Assembly: GCA_947442095.1 (NCBI GenBank)
Contig: CANEVG010000095.1
Span: 1 to 10,261, forward strand
Length of the DNA stretch: 10,261 nucleotides
Reading direction: 5' to 3'
Source of the DNA: Sphingomonadaceae bacterium
Lineage (GTDB): Bacteria; Pseudomonadota; Alphaproteobacteria; Sphingomonadales; Sphingomonadaceae
Of this stretch, positions 1 to 7,744 are shown piece by piece; within the stretch, counting starts at the first letter, position 1; each line of letters opens with the position of its first letter. The notes beneath the pieces were generated by a model that was given only the letters and a program-made list of their open reading frames with translations, ran no database searches and was not told the DNA's origin. A program made the position numbers and the translations under genes.

Positions 1-65
1 GATCATGCGTCAAATTCATGGGATGCAAGGGCAATAAACCTTGCCTGCCGGAGGCTCTCAAACCC

Positions 66-1802
66 TTATCGCGACTGAGCGCGCCACCTCAGCACGGTTC
101 GCTCCACGGCCATTTCCTCACCGCCCGTGCGGACCCACAGTTCGGAGAACGAAGGGTCGGCCGAGGCCGGGCACAGTTCGGCGGCGAGATCATCAAAGGC
201 GACGCGGATCGGGATCGAGACGCCTTCGCCGCAGATGATGCACTCGCGGTTGCGCAGCGCCGGGATAGAATCGAGGAAGCCGCGCGCGCCTTCAGGCATG
301 GCGGCTTTCACGAAGGCCTGATCGCGTTCGTTGTTGAGGCGCATGGCGATGATCGTGCCGCACTGGCTGAGCACGCCTTCGGCAAGGTCTGACGGGCGCT
401 GCGTAATCAGGCCCAGCGAAACGCCGTATTTGCGGCCTTCCTTGGCGATGCGCGAAAGGATGCGGCCCACCGAAGACCCGTCGGAGTTCTTCTCGGCAGG
501 CACGTAACGGTGCGCTTCTTCGCAGACCAGCAAGATCGGGCGGGTTTCCTCATCGCGCGACCAGATCGCATAGTCGAAGACGAGGCGCGAGAGCACCGCC
601 ACCACGGTCGAGGTAATTTCGGACGGGACGCCCGAGACATCGATGATCGAGATCGGCTTGCCGTGTGAGGGCAGGCGGAACACGCGGCCGACGAATTCGG
701 CCATGGTATCACCCACCAGCATGCCCGAGAACATGAACTGGTAGCGCGGATCGCCCCGGATTTCCTCGATCTTGGTCTTGATACGCTGATAGGGGACGGA
801 GTTGTGACCCTTGTCGAGCTTGCCCATCTCGTTGTTCAGCAAGTTGATCAGATCGGACAGCAGATAGGGAATGGGCGAATCAACGGTGATCTTGCCGATT
901 CGTTCGGCCAGCCGGTGCTTGTGGCGCGCTTGCAGCAGGCATTTGCCGAAAATGTCCGAATCGATCTGCCGATCGGTGCCGGTCGAGGTCAGGAACACCT
1001 CGCAGTGTTCCTCGAAGTTCATCAGCCAATAGGGCATGTTGAGGTTCGAAACGTCGAGCAGCTGGCCAATGTTGCGGAAGGCCTGCATGTATTCGCCATG
1101 CGGGTCGATCATCACGATATGGCCTTGGGGAGCCAGTTCGCAGATGCGATGGAGGATGAGGGCGGCGCTGGTCGATTTGCCAGTGCCGGTCGAACCAAGC
1201 AGAGCGAAGTGCTTGCCCAGCAGCGCATCGACGTAAAGTCCGGCGCGAATATCGCGTGTCGGGAAAACCGTGCCGATGGTGACGTTGGTACGCCCGTCGC
1301 TGGCGTAGATCTGACGAAGGTCGGTGCTGGTGGCGGGGTAGATCGGCGAGCCGGGGACCGGGTAGCGCGTCACACCGCGGCGGAAACCGCCGATCTTGCC
1401 CGTAAGGCGCTCTTCATCGCCTTCGCCGAGGAAATCGATCTGCGCAATGATCACACCGTCGTGGCCAGCAGTCATATCCTGCCGCTGGGTACGCACGCTG
1501 GCGAGCAACCAACCCCCGTTAACCCGGATCTTGAGCTGGCTGCCGACCTGACCGCACAGTGAAATCGAAGGGTCTTTGTCGGCCATGCATTCTTCAAGCC
1601 GCGTCAGATCGAGCCCGATCGAACTGCCTGAGCCCGACACATCGAGCACATAACCGATGGGGCGGCGAGCATTTTCGGCAGCCGCCGGGCGCGGTGCGGC
1701 GCGGGGTTCTGTGGGCACACCCGGGTGAGCGGTATTCGCCGTGAGGTCGGCAGCGGTCGCTCTGCTTGCACCTTCTAGGCCGTTGATGTTCATCTCTGTC
1801 AT
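66..1802 (-). CDS. HerA/DUF87-family DNA-translocase ATPase
   Basis: This is a HerA-like, FtsK/VirB4-related ATPase that probably forms hexameric rings and pumps or unwinds duplex DNA in the cytoplasm. Numbering here is from a GTG at 1808. An Ala/Pro-rich, poorly conserved leader covers about residues 1-48, followed by a region compatible with a HAS-barrel (about 50-160). The Walker A loop GSTGTGKST lies at 205-213. Walker B with the catalytic glutamates, LLVCEEAH, is at 426-433. A conserved arginine segment, RIAKEGRKYG (453-462), and ITQRPSDL (about 468-475) are typical of the family. The ATG at 1802 is preferred over the GTG because AGGTGG sits at a good ribosome-binding distance from it. 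The gene is separated from its upstream neighbour by about 100 bases and probably has its own promoter. The ATPase assignment is firm. The cellular role is unknown: HerA usually partners NurA nuclease or, in defence systems, SIR2 or other effectors, and none is encoded beside it here. Confidence 0.9.
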   Translation of the reverse strand: MTEMNINGLEGASRATAADLTANTAHPGVPTEPRAAPRPAAAENARRPIGYVLDVSGSGSSIGLDLTRLEECMADKDPSISLCGQVGSQLKIRVNGGWLLASVRTQRQDMTAGHDGVIIAQIDFLGEGDEERLTGKIGGFRRGVTRYPVPGSPIYPATSTDLRQIYASDGRTNVTIGTVFPTRDIRAGLYVDALLGKHFALLGSTGTGKSTSAALILHRICELAPQGHIVMIDPHGEYMQAFRNIGQLLDVSNLNMPYWLMNFEEHCEVFLTSTGTDRQIDSDIFGKCLLQARHKHRLAERIGKITVDSPIPYLLSDLINLLNNEMGKLDKGHNSVPYQRIKTKIEEIRGDPRYQFMFSGMLVGDTMAEFVGRVFRLPSHGKPISIIDVSGVPSEITSTVVAVLSRLVFDYAIWSRDEETRPILLVCEEAHRYVPAEKNSDGSSVGRILSRIAKEGRKYGVSLGLITQRPSDLAEGVLSQCGTIIAMRLNNERDQAFVKAAMPEGARGFLDSIPALRNRECIICGEGVSIPIRVAFDDLAAELCPASADPSFSELWVRTGGEEMAVERTVLRWRAQSR

Positions 1803-1907
1803 CGCCACCTAATCCCCGCCTGAAGAGGCACTCGCAGCCTTTCACCTAGTATGAGCCGGTTGATAACCACTTAATTCAGGGCGTGGAGAGATGCAGGAGC
1901 CGTTTGG

Positions 1908-2665
1908 TCAGATCAGTGCGAACAGCCGCCCGGCGATCCACCCCATCGAGATCGAGACGATCACCGCAAACAGCCCATAGACGAAGCCGTATTGTTCGGC
2001 GCTGGCCGCGACGAGCCGCTCGAAGCCCTCCTTGCGAACAGTGACGCGCGTGATGGCCGAGGCGACAACCCGGCCATCACGCACGGCAAAAGTCTCGGCC
2101 GTGTAGGTTCCGGTCTGCACGCTGGAGGGCAGCGAAATACGTGCCTGATAGAGCACCTGGCCACTGATCTGCACAGCTTTCTCGTTCTGCTGATAGAGCC
2201 CCTGTCGGCGCATCAGATCAACGAGGCCATCTGAAAAGCGCTTCTGTTCAGCCGGATCGATCACCCCGACCGGCGAGAGCTGGAGCCATTTGAGCCCGAG
2301 TTCATAGATCGCGGCGGTCTTGCCATCGACCATTGCGGCAATCGGACGGGACGCGGCGAGCGCATAAAAGCTGGGTGCAGAGCGGAACTCGGTGCTGCTG
2401 GCATTGACCCAGATCCCCGCGACCTGCTTCTTCTCACGCACCGTGATCGCGCGCGCCGGCCCTTCGAGCAGCACGACGATGTCATAATCGCCAGCAGCGC
2501 GGTTGCCTTCCGGCGTAAGGATCGCGCCGAACAGCAGCAGGTCTGCGCCGGTGAAGCCTTGCCGCACCTGAATCTCGTGCTGCGAGATTTCCGGCACGAG
2601 AATGGGATCGCGCGCGCCGCCGCACAGCACCAGGCACAACGCCAGAGCCGGGATACGCCACCAGT

Positions 2666-2669
<4 letters not shown>
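1908..2669 (-). CDS. TIGR02186 / Alph_Pro_TM family membrane protein
   Basis: A 253-residue protein of the alphaproteobacterial TIGR02186 (Alph_Pro_TM) family, whose biochemical function is unknown. An N-terminal hydrophobic signal segment (about residues 5-18) is followed by a region of about 200 residues that should lie in the periplasm. It contains GIWVN (85-89) and SFYALAASRP (100-109). A single C-terminal transmembrane helix (about 228-250) would anchor it in the inner membrane. A cysteine at residue 16 lies near the end of the signal segment, but the preceding residues do not form a good lipobox. The start codon overlaps the stop of the upstream permease gene in an ATGA arrangement, and no strong Shine-Dalgarno sequence is visible, so translation is probably coupled. 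The constant pairing with a TauE/SafE permease suggests an accessory or periplasmic partner of that transporter. That role is inferred, not shown. Confidence 0.88.
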
Positions 2670-3580
<911 letters not shown>

Positions 3581-3643
3581 CCTGCCCCTTAGGGTAGCGG
3601 GTCCGCTGCCGCTTGGGAACGCCGGAGGTCGGTTTTTTCGCGA

Positions 3644-4222
3644 TCAGAATCCAGCCGCCAGCGTCAGCGCCGGGCCAGGCCCCGGCTCCGCCTCCCCGGC
3701 AACACGAAACCGCCAGTCTATTGCAAGCCGGACCTCGATCTGGCGGGTTTCCGGCCCCAGCATCCCGCGCATCTCGAGCCGCCGCTCGAGATCGAGACGC
3801 GCCGCGCTTGCCGCCGCTCCACAGCCCGCCGCCTAACCGCAGCTTCACGCCGGGCGCTGGAACTGCGACACAGCCCTGCGCCGCCGCTGCGATATCGGAG
3901 AACACGGTGGAACCGTACCCCCACCGGCCTAGGCACAGAGCTCGGCCTCAGACGCCATCGGCAGACGCATGGGCGGCAGTTCGCGGACCGCCATGATCAC
4001 CGGCCGGACGCGGAACTCCCCGCCGTTGTCCTGCATGCGCACTTGGCCCATGACCGAAAACGGGAGCCGCCGGACCGGGCGCACCATAAGGCCCAGCACG
4101 CCTTCGCCTTGCCGCACCGGGGCGGCCAGCGGCGCCGCCGCACGGAGATAGACATTCGGCTGGACCGCGCTTGCCGGCGCAAGGTTGAGCTTTGCTTGCC
4201 CTCGCGCCGAGAATGGCACTAC
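3644..4222 (-). pseudogene. Decayed envelope/outer-membrane-like protein gene
   Basis: A 5'-truncated, frameshifted gene read right to left. From about 4222 one frame encodes a plausible domain (PNVYLRAAAPL, then RPVRRLPFSVMGQVRMQD, then RPVIMAVRELPP) up to ELCA, where a TAG stands at 3929-3931, apparently in place of a CAG Gln codon (expected A-Q-A-G). Coding sense resumes in a second frame near the C5 run at 3918-3922 (GYGSTVFSDIAAAAQ, then VKLRLGGGLWSGGK). It returns to the first frame around 3800-3816 (AARLDLERRLEMR, then AIDWRFRVAGEAEPGPG, then LTLAAGF) and ends at the TGA at 3644-3646. The amphipathic strands and terminal Phe resemble an outer-membrane beta-barrel end. From memory this matches an uncharacterised protein common in Sphingomonadales, but I could not search for it. 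No start codon or signal peptide fits the 5' part, which runs into the nhaA leader. Sequencing errors could mimic the shifts, but would not explain the missing N-terminus. Confidence 0.6.
3771..3792. repeat. Perfect 9-bp inverted repeat inside the pseudogene
   Basis: ATCTCGAGC at 3771-3779 and its exact reverse complement GCTCGAGAT at 3784-3792 are separated by four bases (CGCC), enough for a stable hairpin. It lies in the stretch encoding LERRLEM of the decayed gene, a few bases from the second frame change at about 3800-3816. It may be only a by-product of the codons, or a mutation-prone structure. It has no T-tract and does not look like a terminator. Confidence 0.75.
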
Positions 4223-4232
4223 ACCCCCCTCG

Positions 4233-4262
4233 GTTGCATTCCTGATCCGCGCCAAATGCAAC
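4233..4262. promoter_or_regulatory. 8-bp inverted repeat upstream of nhaA
   Basis: GTTGCATT at 4233-4240 and AATGCAAC at 4255-4262 are perfect reverse complements with a 14-base spacer, ending 38 bases before the nhaA start. The spacing could suit a dimeric regulator or a leader hairpin. It sits in an AT-richer pocket between the pseudogene remnant and nhaA, where the nhaA promoter must lie. LysR-type NhaR controls nhaA in enterobacteria, but no such regulator is encoded here. Function is inferred from position only. Confidence 0.4.
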
Positions 4263-4284
4263 GTAACATAACGTAACGTAACGT
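4260..4284. repeat. Five-copy AACGT tandem repeat before nhaA
   Basis: Five consecutive 5-base units read AACGT, AACAT, AACGT, AACGT, AACGT, with one G-to-A change in the second copy. They lie immediately before AAGGA (4285-4289), the likely ribosome-binding site of nhaA, and overlap the right arm of the inverted repeat at 4233-4262. Each unit contains the self-complementary ACGT. A change in copy number would alter promoter or leader spacing in 5-base steps without touching the coding frame. Confidence 0.85.
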
Positions 4285-4300
4285 AAGGACTGCTTCGAAA

Positions 4301-5467
4301 ATGGTTAAAAACCAAAGCCATGGCGGTAGGCGCAAGGCCTTGGCAACCAGCGAGGCTGCGCCTGGGATGGTCCTGATGGCTTGTGCCGCGATTGCGTTGG
4401 GGCTGGCCAATTCCCCGTTGGCCCATGCCTGGCACGACCTGTTTGAACACCCCCTTGCCTGGACTCCGATCGGCCCGCTGACCAGCCTACACCACTGGAT
4501 CAATGATGGCGCGATGGCCGTGTTCTTCTTCGTTGTGGGTCTTGAAATCAAACGCGAATTCTTCATGGGCACACTGGCAGACAGTGCGCGGCGGCGGCTG
4601 CCTGTGATCGCGGCAGTAGCGGGAATGGCCGCGCCCGCGCTGGTCTATCTGGCGGTCACGGGGGCCCAACCGGGGCTCAGCCACGGCTGGGCGATCCCGG
4701 CGGCCACTGACATTGCCTTCGCGCTGGGTGTCCTGGCCCTTCTGGGACGGCGCATTCCGCCTTCGATCCGCCTGTTTCTGCTGACCGTTGCGGTTGTAGA
4801 TGACCTTGGTGCGATTGCGGTCATTGCCGTGTTCTACACCGCCTCGGTGAAGCTGGTCTGGCTCGCGCTGGCAGCCGCCCTGTTTGCGGTACTTGCCGCA
4901 ATGAACAGCATCGGTGTGCGGCACGTGACGCCCTATCTCGTTCTTGGCGCGGGCTTGTGGCTCGCGGTTCTCCATTCCGGGGTCCACGCCACAGTGGCAG
5001 GCGTGTTGGCCGCTTTCACCATACCACTGGCGCTCGACAAGCGCGGAGATAGCCCGCTACTTCGGCTGGAACACGCGTTGATCGGGGTCAGCGGCTTCTT
5101 GATTGTCCCGCTGTTCGGCCTTGCCAACGCAGGGGTCGCGCTGGGTTCGGGCGATCCGCTGGCACCGCTGCCGCTGGGCATCGCGCTGGGCCTGATCGTG
5201 GGCAAACAGGCCGGCATCATGCTGGCGGTGCTGGGCTGCGAGCGCGCGGGGCTTGGCATGCGGCCCGCCGGAGCAGGCCTGCTCCACCTGTGGGGCATGG
5301 CGCTGCTGTGCGGGGTCGGCTTCACGATGAGCCTGTTCATCGGCGCGCTGGCCTTTCCCGGCGCGCCCGAACTGATCGAGGACGCCAAGGTCGGCGTGCT
5401 GGCCGGTTCGCTGGTCTCCGCGCTGCTAGGCAGTGCCATCCTGCGCATGGCACCGCGCGCCACCTGA
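4301..5467 (+). CDS. nhaA: Na+/H+ antiporter NhaA
   Basis: A 388-residue inner-membrane antiporter that exchanges cytoplasmic Na+ (or Li+) for external protons, giving salt and alkaline-pH tolerance. The length matches E. coli NhaA (388 residues), and conserved stretches align throughout. These include WINDGAMAVFFFVVGLEIKRE (about 66-86), AIPAATDIAFALGVLALLG (131-149), VVDDLGAI (165-172), LHSGVHATVAGV and GVGFTMSLFIGALAF. The ion-binding aspartates are present as D167 and D168 (E. coli D163/D164), as are the D133 equivalent (D137) and the K300 equivalent (K302). About twelve hydrophobic helices can be traced. The ATG at 4301 follows AAGGA by 11 bases, slightly long. A leader with an inverted repeat and a pentanucleotide repeat precedes it. 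The gene stands alone, with a stem-loop just after the stop. Confidence 0.96.
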   Translation: MVKNQSHGGRRKALATSEAAPGMVLMACAAIALGLANSPLAHAWHDLFEHPLAWTPIGPLTSLHHWINDGAMAVFFFVVGLEIKREFFMGTLADSARRRLPVIAAVAGMAAPALVYLAVTGAQPGLSHGWAIPAATDIAFALGVLALLGRRIPPSIRLFLLTVAVVDDLGAIAVIAVFYTASVKLVWLALAAALFAVLAAMNSIGVRHVTPYLVLGAGLWLAVLHSGVHATVAGVLAAFTIPLALDKRGDSPLLRLEHALIGVSGFLIVPLFGLANAGVALGSGDPLAPLPLGIALGLIVGKQAGIMLAVLGCERAGLGMRPAGAGLLHLWGMALLCGVGFTMSLFIGALAFPGAPELIEDAKVGVLAGSLVSALLGSAILRMAPRAT

Positions 5468-5482
5468 TCGACAATATCTATC

Positions 5483-5514
5483 CGCAAAGTCGCAAAAATG
5501 CGCGAAACTTTGCG
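5483..5514 (+). terminator. Stem-loop after nhaA (possible terminator or dps operator)
   Basis: CGCAAAGT at 5483-5490 pairs perfectly with ACTTTGCG at 5507-5514. Inside it, CGCA (5491-5494) pairs with TGCG (5499-5502) around an AAAA loop, giving a 12-bp stem with a 4-base bulge. It begins 15 bases after the nhaA stop, where a terminator would be expected. It lacks a following T-run (CTCGTTCT), so intrinsic termination would be weak. It could instead be a regulatory element of dps. Confidence 0.4.
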
Positions 5515-5523
5515 CTCGTTCTG

Positions 5524-5551
5524 GTGTTTAACACGGTATCACGAGACTCGT
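5524..5551. promoter_or_regulatory. Two 11-bp palindromes upstream of dps
   Basis: GTGTT-T-AACAC (5524-5534) and ACGAG-A-CTCGT (5541-5551) are both perfect around a single central base and lie 34 and 17 bases before the dps start codon. They fall where promoter elements or operators of dps should be. Dps genes are commonly controlled by redox or metal regulators, but neither sequence is an operator I recognise. No confident -35/-10 pair could be assigned. Confidence 0.4.
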
Positions 5552-5568
5552 TTCCAAGGACCGACCAA

Positions 5569-6024
5569 ATGCCCGGCGACAACACCACCAAGTCCCTGAT
5601 TGACAGCCTTAACGGCCTGCTGGCCGATTGCTTTGCGCTCTATCTCAAGACCAAGGCCTTCCACTGGCATGTAAAGGGCCCGCAGTTTCACGATCTGCAC
5701 TTGCTGTTCGATACGCAGGCGACCGAGATTTTCGCACTGACCGACACGATTGCAGAGCGGGTGCGCAAGAATGGCGGAGCCACGCTCACCTCGATCGGTT
5801 CGATAGCCAACCACACCGTGATCGCGGACGACAACCGCGAGGGGCTGGTCGCGATGGCCATGGTGCGGGCGCTGCGTGATGACAACGCCAGGCTGGTGGA
5901 GCGGATCCGCGCGGTCAAGGCGGCAGCCGGCGATGCGGGCGACAACGCCACCGATGGCATGGCGGACGACTGGACCGACCAGGCCCAGCAGCGGGTGTGG
6001 TTCCTGAGCTCGATCCTCGCCTGA
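5569..6024 (+). CDS. dps: Dps family DNA-protection / ferritin-like protein
   Basis: A 151-residue Dps protein. Members form 12-subunit shells that oxidise Fe(II) with hydrogen peroxide, store the iron and shield DNA during oxidative stress or starvation. The inter-subunit ferroxidase ligands are intact: H32 in KAFHWHVKG, H44 in FHDLHLLFD, and D59 and E63 in TDTIAERVR, the standard Dps spacing. No Lys/Arg-rich N-terminal tail is present, so DNA binding through such a tail is not expected. The start at 5569 is chosen because AAGGA (5556-5560) lies 8 bases upstream and the ferritin fold begins right after it. The same frame stays open back into nhaA, but that part has no Dps homology. Two palindromes and a stem-loop lie in the leader. 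A Nudix gene follows 46 bases later and may be co-transcribed. Confidence 0.95.
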   Translation: MPGDNTTKSLIDSLNGLLADCFALYLKTKAFHWHVKGPQFHDLHLLFDTQATEIFALTDTIAERVRKNGGATLTSIGSIANHTVIADDNREGLVAMAMVRALRDDNARLVERIRAVKAAAGDAGDNATDGMADDWTDQAQQRVWFLSSILA

Positions 6025-6070
6025 TTGCACGCTCCTGACCGCACGCACCTGACAGCAAGCAAGACCCGCC

Positions 6071-6556
6071 ATGCTCGATCGGCTCCCGGCCCCGCTGCAC
6101 CGCCTGCTGCTGCGGGCAGGCCAGCGCGTGCGGCTGCGAATGTGGGGCTTGCTGGGCCGCGAGGTGCGCGGATGCCTTGTGCTGGCCTTCGACCCCGCCG
6201 ACCGGATGCTGCTGGTGCGCCACAGCTATCATCAACCGGGTTGCTGGCTGCTGCCCGGCGGCGGCCTGTCGCGCGGGGAAGACCCGGTGGCCGCAAGCGC
6301 GCGCGAACTGGCTGAGGAAACCGGCTGCCAGCTGCACGGCGCATGCTGGATCGGCACCGACCTGCGCGTGATGCCAGGCGGCTGGCGCAACCGTGTGGAA
6401 CTTGTCGCCGGCCGGACCAGCGGCACACCCCGGCCCGATGGCCGCGAGATTGCCGAGGCGGCGTTCTTCAGCCTCGGTGCCCTGCCGCCAGCGACCGGGA
6501 TCAGCGTACACGTCGGCCTTGCCCAATGGCGCGCCTGGCAAGCCTCAGAACGGTAG
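6071..6556 (+). CDS. Nudix hydrolase
   Basis: A 161-residue Nudix-domain protein expected to hydrolyse a nucleoside diphosphate linked to another group, using Mg2+. The Nudix box is complete at residues 64-86: G64, E70, then RELAEETGC at 78-86, fitting GX5EX7REUXEEXGU exactly. A beta-strand with LLVRHSY (about 47-53) and LLPGGG (60-65) precede the box, as usual. The N-terminal 30 residues are Arg/Leu-rich and may be a short extension. The substrate cannot be predicted: house-cleaning of oxidised nucleotides is a common role, but the family is broad. No strong ribosome-binding site precedes the ATG at 6071, which fits translation from a message shared with dps. The last 12 bases overlap the 3' end of dinB on the other strand. 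Confidence 0.9.
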   Translation: MLDRLPAPLHRLLLRAGQRVRLRMWGLLGREVRGCLVLAFDPADRMLLVRHSYHQPGCWLLPGGGLSRGEDPVAASARELAEETGCQLHGACWIGTDLRVMPGGWRNRVELVAGRTSGTPRPDGREIAEAAFFSLGALPPATGISVHVGLAQWRAWQASER

Positions 6557-7681
6557 CGTGCCCTGCCCCGCCTCCACGCTGGCGGGGGGCGCGGCCTCAC
6601 CCTCAAGCGCCGAAAGCGTGAGGCCCATAAGCCGCACTGGCTGCGGCAGGGGCAGCACGCTATCAAGCAATGCCCGCGCTGCCGCCGCAAACTCGGCTTC
6701 ATCGGCCACCGGCAGAGCCTGCGAACGCGCGCGTGTGATCGTCTGAAACACCGTGTCTTTCAGCTTGAGCGTCACCGTGCGGCCCTTCGCGCCGCTGCGC
6801 TCGATGCGCTCCCACACGATGGTAATGATCCGCTCCAGTGCCTCGCGCAGCGCCGGGCCGGTTGAAATGTCGTGCTCGAACGTCCGCTCCCCGCCCACCG
6901 ATTTGCGCGGTCGATCGGCGCGGATGCGGCGCAAGTCGATGCCCCGCGCGGCCCGGTAGAGATAATCAGCCTGGCTGCCGAAATGGCTGCGCAGGAACGC
7001 CAGATCCTTTGCGGCAAGATCCGCGCCGGTCTGGATGCCGAGTGAAGCCATCTTCTCTGCCCCGCGCGGCCCCACGCCGTGGAACCGCGCCACCGGCAGC
7101 CGCGCCACGAAGGCCGAGCCCTCGCCCGGGCGGATCACGCACAAACCATCAGGTTTGTTCTGATCGCTCGCCAGCTTGGCGAGGAACTTGTTGTAGGAGA
7201 CGCCAGCACTCGCGGTCAGCCCGGTTTCGGCGCGGATGCGCTGGCGGATAAGTTCGGCAATCCGCGTGGCCGAACCGATCCCGCGCAAGTCGTCGGTCAC
7301 GTCGAGATAAGCCTCGTCGAGCGAGAGCGGCTCGACATGGGGGGTGAAATGCACGAAAACGCTGCGGATCTGGCGCGAGACCGCCTTGTAGACTTCAAAC
7401 CGTGGCGGGCAGAAAACGAGATCGGGACACAGCCGCGCCGCCCGCACCGAAGGCATGGCCGAACGCACGCCGAACATCCTTGCCTCATAGCTAGCCGCTG
7501 CCACCACGCCGCGGGCGGACGAGCCGCCGACCGCCACGGGCTTGCCCCTGAGCGCCGGATTGTCGCGCTGCTCCACGGCGGCGAAGAACGCATCCATGTC
7601 GATATGGATGACCTTGCGCAGCCCCTGGGCGGTCTCTTCATCATCTGATTCTGGTGCAGGCCCGGCGTTCATGCCCGGCAT
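6545..7681 (-). CDS. dinB: DNA polymerase IV (Y-family, DinB)
   Basis: A 378-residue Y-family translesion DNA polymerase that copies past damaged bases at the price of accuracy. The catalytic carboxylates are visible: D28 in HIDMDAFF (26-33), and D122/E123 in SLDEAYLD (120-127). F33 is in the steric-gate position that excludes ribonucleotides. VSYNKFLAKLASDQNKPDG (161-179) and a helix-hairpin-helix around 197-222 (HGVGPRGAEKMASLGI) follow, then the little-finger domain with VGGERTFEHD (262-271). The protein ends in QGTLPF (373-378), a probable sliding-clamp-binding motif. About 20 acidic residues precede the usual N-terminus. The ATG at 7681 has AGGGG four bases upstream. No alphaproteobacterial LexA box (GTTC-N7-GTTC) was seen between it and the divergent MFS gene, so SOS control is not evident. 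Confidence 0.96.
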   Translation of the reverse strand: MPGMNAGPAPESDDEETAQGLRKVIHIDMDAFFAAVEQRDNPALRGKPVAVGGSSARGVVAAASYEARMFGVRSAMPSVRAARLCPDLVFCPPRFEVYKAVSRQIRSVFVHFTPHVEPLSLDEAYLDVTDDLRGIGSATRIAELIRQRIRAETGLTASAGVSYNKFLAKLASDQNKPDGLCVIRPGEGSAFVARLPVARFHGVGPRGAEKMASLGIQTGADLAAKDLAFLRSHFGSQADYLYRAARGIDLRRIRADRPRKSVGGERTFEHDISTGPALREALERIITIVWERIERSGAKGRTVTLKLKDTVFQTITRARSQALPVADEAEFAAAARALLDSVLPLPQPVRLMGLTLSALEGEAAPPASVEAGQGTLPF

Positions 7682-7732
7682 ACTACCCCTTTTCGCAGTG
7701 CAGCATAAAGCGCTGGGAACACCTTGCCGACA

Positions 7733-7744
7733 TGCCTATAGGCA
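7733..7744. promoter_or_regulatory. 12-bp perfect palindrome before the MFS gene
   Basis: TGCCTATAGGCA is fully self-complementary and ends six bases before the ATG at 7751, in the 69-base divergent gap with dinB. It contains the only ribosome-binding-like AGG (7740-7742, 8 bases from the ATG). A regulator bound here could block transcription. Alternatively TATAGG may be a -10 element giving a nearly leaderless message. Neither is proven. Confidence 0.35.

Noticed and set aside
25..44. GCAAGG/CCTTGC hairpin downstream of the HerA gene as a terminator
   Set aside because: The stem is only 6 bp with an 8-base loop and no T-run follows on the minus strand. Too weak to call.
804..1562. A 252-codon open frame on the plus strand opposite the HerA gene
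   Set aside because: It is an antisense shadow in high-GC DNA. The opposite strand carries all HerA motifs, and the plus frame shows no recognisable domain.
1858..1868. GGTTGATAACC as an operator of the HerA gene
   Set aside because: Arms are only 4 bp, a chance-level palindrome, and no regulator is nearby.
4223..4450. N-terminal 76 codons of the 173-codon minus-strand frame ending at 3929
   Set aside because: This part is antisense to nhaA and its leader. Family-like residues begin only near 4222, so the ATG at 4450 is not a credible start.
5290..5568. A 93-codon upstream extension of the dps frame
   Set aside because: It overlaps nhaA out of frame, has an Arg-rich composition typical of shadow reading and no Dps homology. 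The start at 5569 has a good ribosome-binding site.
5688..6541. Long minus-strand frames opposite dps and the Nudix gene
   Set aside because: They have no domain signature, while the plus strand has intact ferroxidase and Nudix motifs.
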